DNA of 8,695 bases, taken from Betaproteobacteria bacterium (lineage in GTDB: Bacteria; Pseudomonadota; Gammaproteobacteria; Burkholderiales; Eutrophovitaceae). Location of the stretch: contig QXZO01000149.1 in assembly GCA_009886305.1 (NCBI GenBank), positions 1 to 8,695 on the forward strand, given 5' to 3'. The notes below the pieces were generated by a model that did no database searches, was not told the DNA's origin, and saw nothing but the letters and a program-made list of their open reading frames with translations. A program made the position numbers and the translations under genes. Below are positions 7,179 to 8,695 of this stretch, in pieces; position 1 is the first letter of the stretch; the number at the start of each line of letters is the position of its first letter.

Positions 7179-8321
7179 TTAAACCGTAAGTAAAACTAAA
7201 TCTTTTAATCTGGAAACGATTTGTTTCAGATTCGTTATGAACTTCTCACACTCTTCCATTGAGTTCTCTAATCCAAGACTAAGACGCACTGCACCGTGTG
7301 CAAGTTCCTCAGAAACCCCCATCGCTCTTAATGTCTCGCTTGAATCACTACCATGACTAGAACATGCCGACCCACTTGCGACCGCAAAACCGGACTTATT
7401 CAACTCCATAACTAGCGTTTCACCTTGTATACCTGGAATGGAAAAATAAGAGGTATTACCCAAACGAGGCAATCGGCCTCCGTGTATAACGGCCCCCAAA
7501 CAAGCCAACTGACCCTCTATCTTGTCGCGCATAATACTTAATCGCGCCCCATAATCCTTCACCGTTTCGTTTGCGAGTTCCGCTGCAACACCAAAGCCGA
7601 CAATTGAAGCGACATTTTCAGTGCCCGACCGCAAGCCAGATTCATGTCCGCCCCCTCGAATAAAAGCATCAATAGGTAACTTTTTATCAATAATTAAGGC
7701 GCCAATGCCTTTGGGCCCACTGATCTTATGAGCCGAAAGACTCATCGCATGGACACAACTCTCGTTAAATGATAAGGGCATTTTACCCACCGCCTGAATA
7801 GCATCAGTATGCATCCACCCACCACCTTTTCTTACCTGTGCAGCGATTGCTGCAACAGGTTGTATCACACCCGTTTCATTATTGGCCATCATCACCGACA
7901 CCAAGCAATCTTTTTCTATTGTAAGATCGGCAACTTCACTAGCCTCTATTTCACCGTCCTTGGAGACAGGAATAGTATCGACTGACCATCCCAATCGGGC
8001 AAGATATCTTGATGGCCCAACAACACAAGGATGTTCAATTGCTCCAATCAGCACCCTACCTGGAGCCAGGTAAGAGGTCATTCCATTAATGAACATATTG
8101 TTTGATTCAGTTCCTCCTGAAGTGAAAATTACTTGAGAGGAATGAACTCCAACTAGCGAGGCGACCTTCTCTCTCGACTGATTGATAGCCTCACGCGCGG
8201 TTGTTCCTAAGTCATGCCGACTGGAGGCATTTCCATATTGTTCCTGAAGAAAAGGTAGCATTGCCTCAAACGCAGGCGCAGCTAGCTTTGTCGTGGAATT
8301 ATGATCGAAATATACCGACAT
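7179..8321 (-). CDS. iscS: Cysteine desulfurase, IscS/NifS type (class I)
   Basis: A 380-residue PLP enzyme (numbering here starts at the ATG) converting cysteine to alanine plus enzyme-bound persulfide. Motifs: VYFDHNSTT at the N-terminus, SGGTESNN, H97 in AIEHP (stacks on PLP), D173 in MHTDAIQ, Schiff-base lysine K199 in LSAHKISGPKG, RSGTENV, and the persulfide cysteine C320 in ASGSACSSHG on the long mobile loop of class I enzymes. Compared with E. coli IscS (404 residues) it ends after RLKDLVLLTV and lacks about 20 C-terminal residues used there to dock IscU. It is the first gene after iscR, 49 bp downstream. I chose the ATG at 8321; a TTG at 8324 immediately before it would add one Met. 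Its GGAG ribosome binding site lies in a hairpin. Class is clear; the choice between the names iscS and nifS is not certain. Confidence 0.93.
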   Translation of the reverse strand: MSVYFDHNSTTKLAAPAFEAMLPFLQEQYGNASSRHDLGTTAREAINQSREKVASLVGVHSSQVIFTSGGTESNNMFINGMTSYLAPGRVLIGAIEHPCVVGPSRYLARLGWSVDTIPVSKDGEIEASEVADLTIEKDCLVSVMMANNETGVIQPVAAIAAQVRKGGGWMHTDAIQAVGKMPLSFNESCVHAMSLSAHKISGPKGIGALIIDKKLPIDAFIRGGGHESGLRSGTENVASIVGFGVAAELANETVKDYGARLSIMRDKIEGQLACLGAVIHGGRLPRLGNTSYFSIPGIQGETLVMELNKSGFAVASGSACSSHGSDSSETLRAMGVSEELAHGAVRLSLGLENSMEECEKFITNLKQIVSRLKDLVLLTV

Positions 8322-8328
8322 CAACTAG

Positions 8329-8349
8329 AGCTCCACTCTTGCCGGAGCT
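8329..8349 (-). promoter_or_regulatory. Hairpin enclosing the iscS ribosome binding site
   Basis: In the iscR-iscS gap the transcript reads AGCTCC, a 9-base loop (GGCAAGAGT), then GGAGCT: a perfect 6-bp inverted repeat. The GGAG that would serve as the iscS Shine-Dalgarno (8331-8334, 9 bases before the ATG) is in the 3' arm. No U-run follows, so it is not an intrinsic terminator. It could limit iscS translation or mark an mRNA processing point after iscR. The repeat is seen directly; function is inferred. Confidence 0.5.
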
Positions 8350-8370
8350 AACCCAAAAATCAGCAAATAA

Positions 8371-8695
8371 TTACACACGGCTAGTTTTCTCAAACTTAAT
8401 TTTGTGAACACCATTCATCTTGACAGCCCGTTTCTCAACTAAATCTGCAAGCCTCACGGTATCCATATAATCAAAAATACGTTCATTTAAACCTGTCCAA
8501 AGCTCATGGGTAATGCACTCTTTATCGTCTTTGCAATTTTTTAACCCGCCGCACTGAGTTGCATCAACGGTTTCATCAACCGCCCTTATGATCTCACCTA
8601 CGGTAATCGATTCTGTAGGCTGGCTAATACGGTAGCCGCCACCCGGACCTCGAACACTAGTGACGAGCGCACGTCGCCTGAGTTTCCCGAACAGT
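8371..8695 (-). CDS. iscR: Rrf2-family Fe-S regulator IscR, C-terminal part (5' end outside window)
   Basis: The last 107 residues of an IscR-type regulator, read on the minus strand from base 8694 to a TAA at 8371-8373. The fragment opens in the DNA-binding domain with LFGKLRRRALV and the wing sequence SVRGPGGGYRIS, then ITVGEIIRAVDETVDAT. The cluster ligands are complete: C48, C54 and C60 (fragment numbering) spaced by five residues each, followed by I-T-H63, identical in spacing to E. coli IscR C92, C98, C104 and H107, which bind a [2Fe-2S] cluster. This separates it from SufR and from clusterless Rrf2 proteins. It heads the operon and, by analogy with E. coli, should repress it when holo and respond to iron or oxidative stress. 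The promoter and the recognition-helix residues lie beyond the right edge. Confidence 0.94.
   Translation of the reverse strand, partial: LFGKLRRRALVTSVRGPGGGYRISQPTESITVGEIIRAVDETVDATQCGGLKNCKDDKECITHELWTGLNERIFDYMDTVRLADLVEKRAVKMNGVHKIKFEKTSRV

Noticed and set aside
8322..8324. TTG at 8324 as iscS start
   Set aside because: It has a usable spacing from GGAG (6 bases), but the adjacent ATG is the more usual codon and gives the standard N-terminus MSVYFDHN.
8329..8349. Intrinsic terminator between iscR and iscS
   Set aside because: The hairpin is not followed by a U-run and is only 6 bp, so it does not fit an intrinsic terminator.
7882..8407. + strand open frames over the iscS 5' half and the iscR-iscS gap
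   Set aside because: They run antisense to the desulfurase and the end of iscR, with no protein similarity recognised.
1..8695. A wholly new system, mobile element, CRISPR array or RNA gene in the window
   Set aside because: Every stretch longer than 50 bp is covered by a recognisable gene; I saw no tandem or terminal repeats, transposase, integrase or tRNA-like sequence. The operon is a variant of the known SUF system.

Overview
The window is a chromosomal housekeeping locus, almost certainly from a gammaproteobacterium. An uncultured marine lineage is plausible but unproven. The DNA is moderately AT-rich, coding density is very high, the Mfd C-terminus resembles the proteobacterial form, and an IscR-type Rrf2 regulator with the E. 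coli-like Cys3His cluster ligands heads the cluster. No mobile elements, CRISPR arrays, tRNA or rRNA genes were seen.

Layout: the left edge (1-568, + strand) is the 3' end of mfd, the transcription-repair coupling factor. Everything from 580 to the right edge lies on the minus strand and reads as one tightly packed iron-sulfur cluster assembly operon. In transcription order (right to left) it runs: iscR (partial, 5' end outside the window), a NifS/IscS-type cysteine desulfurase, an A-type carrier (IscA/SufA), sufB, sufC, sufD, sufS, sufU, a two-domain Nfu carrier, and a small Rieske ferredoxin. Gaps are 49, 18, 14, -4, -4, 17, 12, 3 and 45 bp, so co-transcription is very likely. The last gene ends 11 bp from the convergent mfd stop. 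No intergenic stretch exceeds 50 bp.

How the genes work together: IscR senses cluster status and probably controls the operon. SufS (helped by SufU) and possibly the second desulfurase mobilise sulfur from cysteine. SufB-SufC-SufD is the ATPase scaffold on which clusters form. The A-type protein and Nfu carry clusters to client proteins. The Rieske ferredoxin may supply electrons or be a co-regulated client. The system as a whole is a known type (SUF), not a new one. The points worth a second look are its hybrid composition (IscR control, two desulfurases of different classes, a SufU in a proteobacterial setting, a mitochondrial-type Nfu and a terminal Rieske protein), the missing IscU-docking tail on the IscS-type desulfurase, two unusual residues beside a SufU metal-ligand cysteine, and a hairpin that buries the ribosome binding site of the first gene after iscR.
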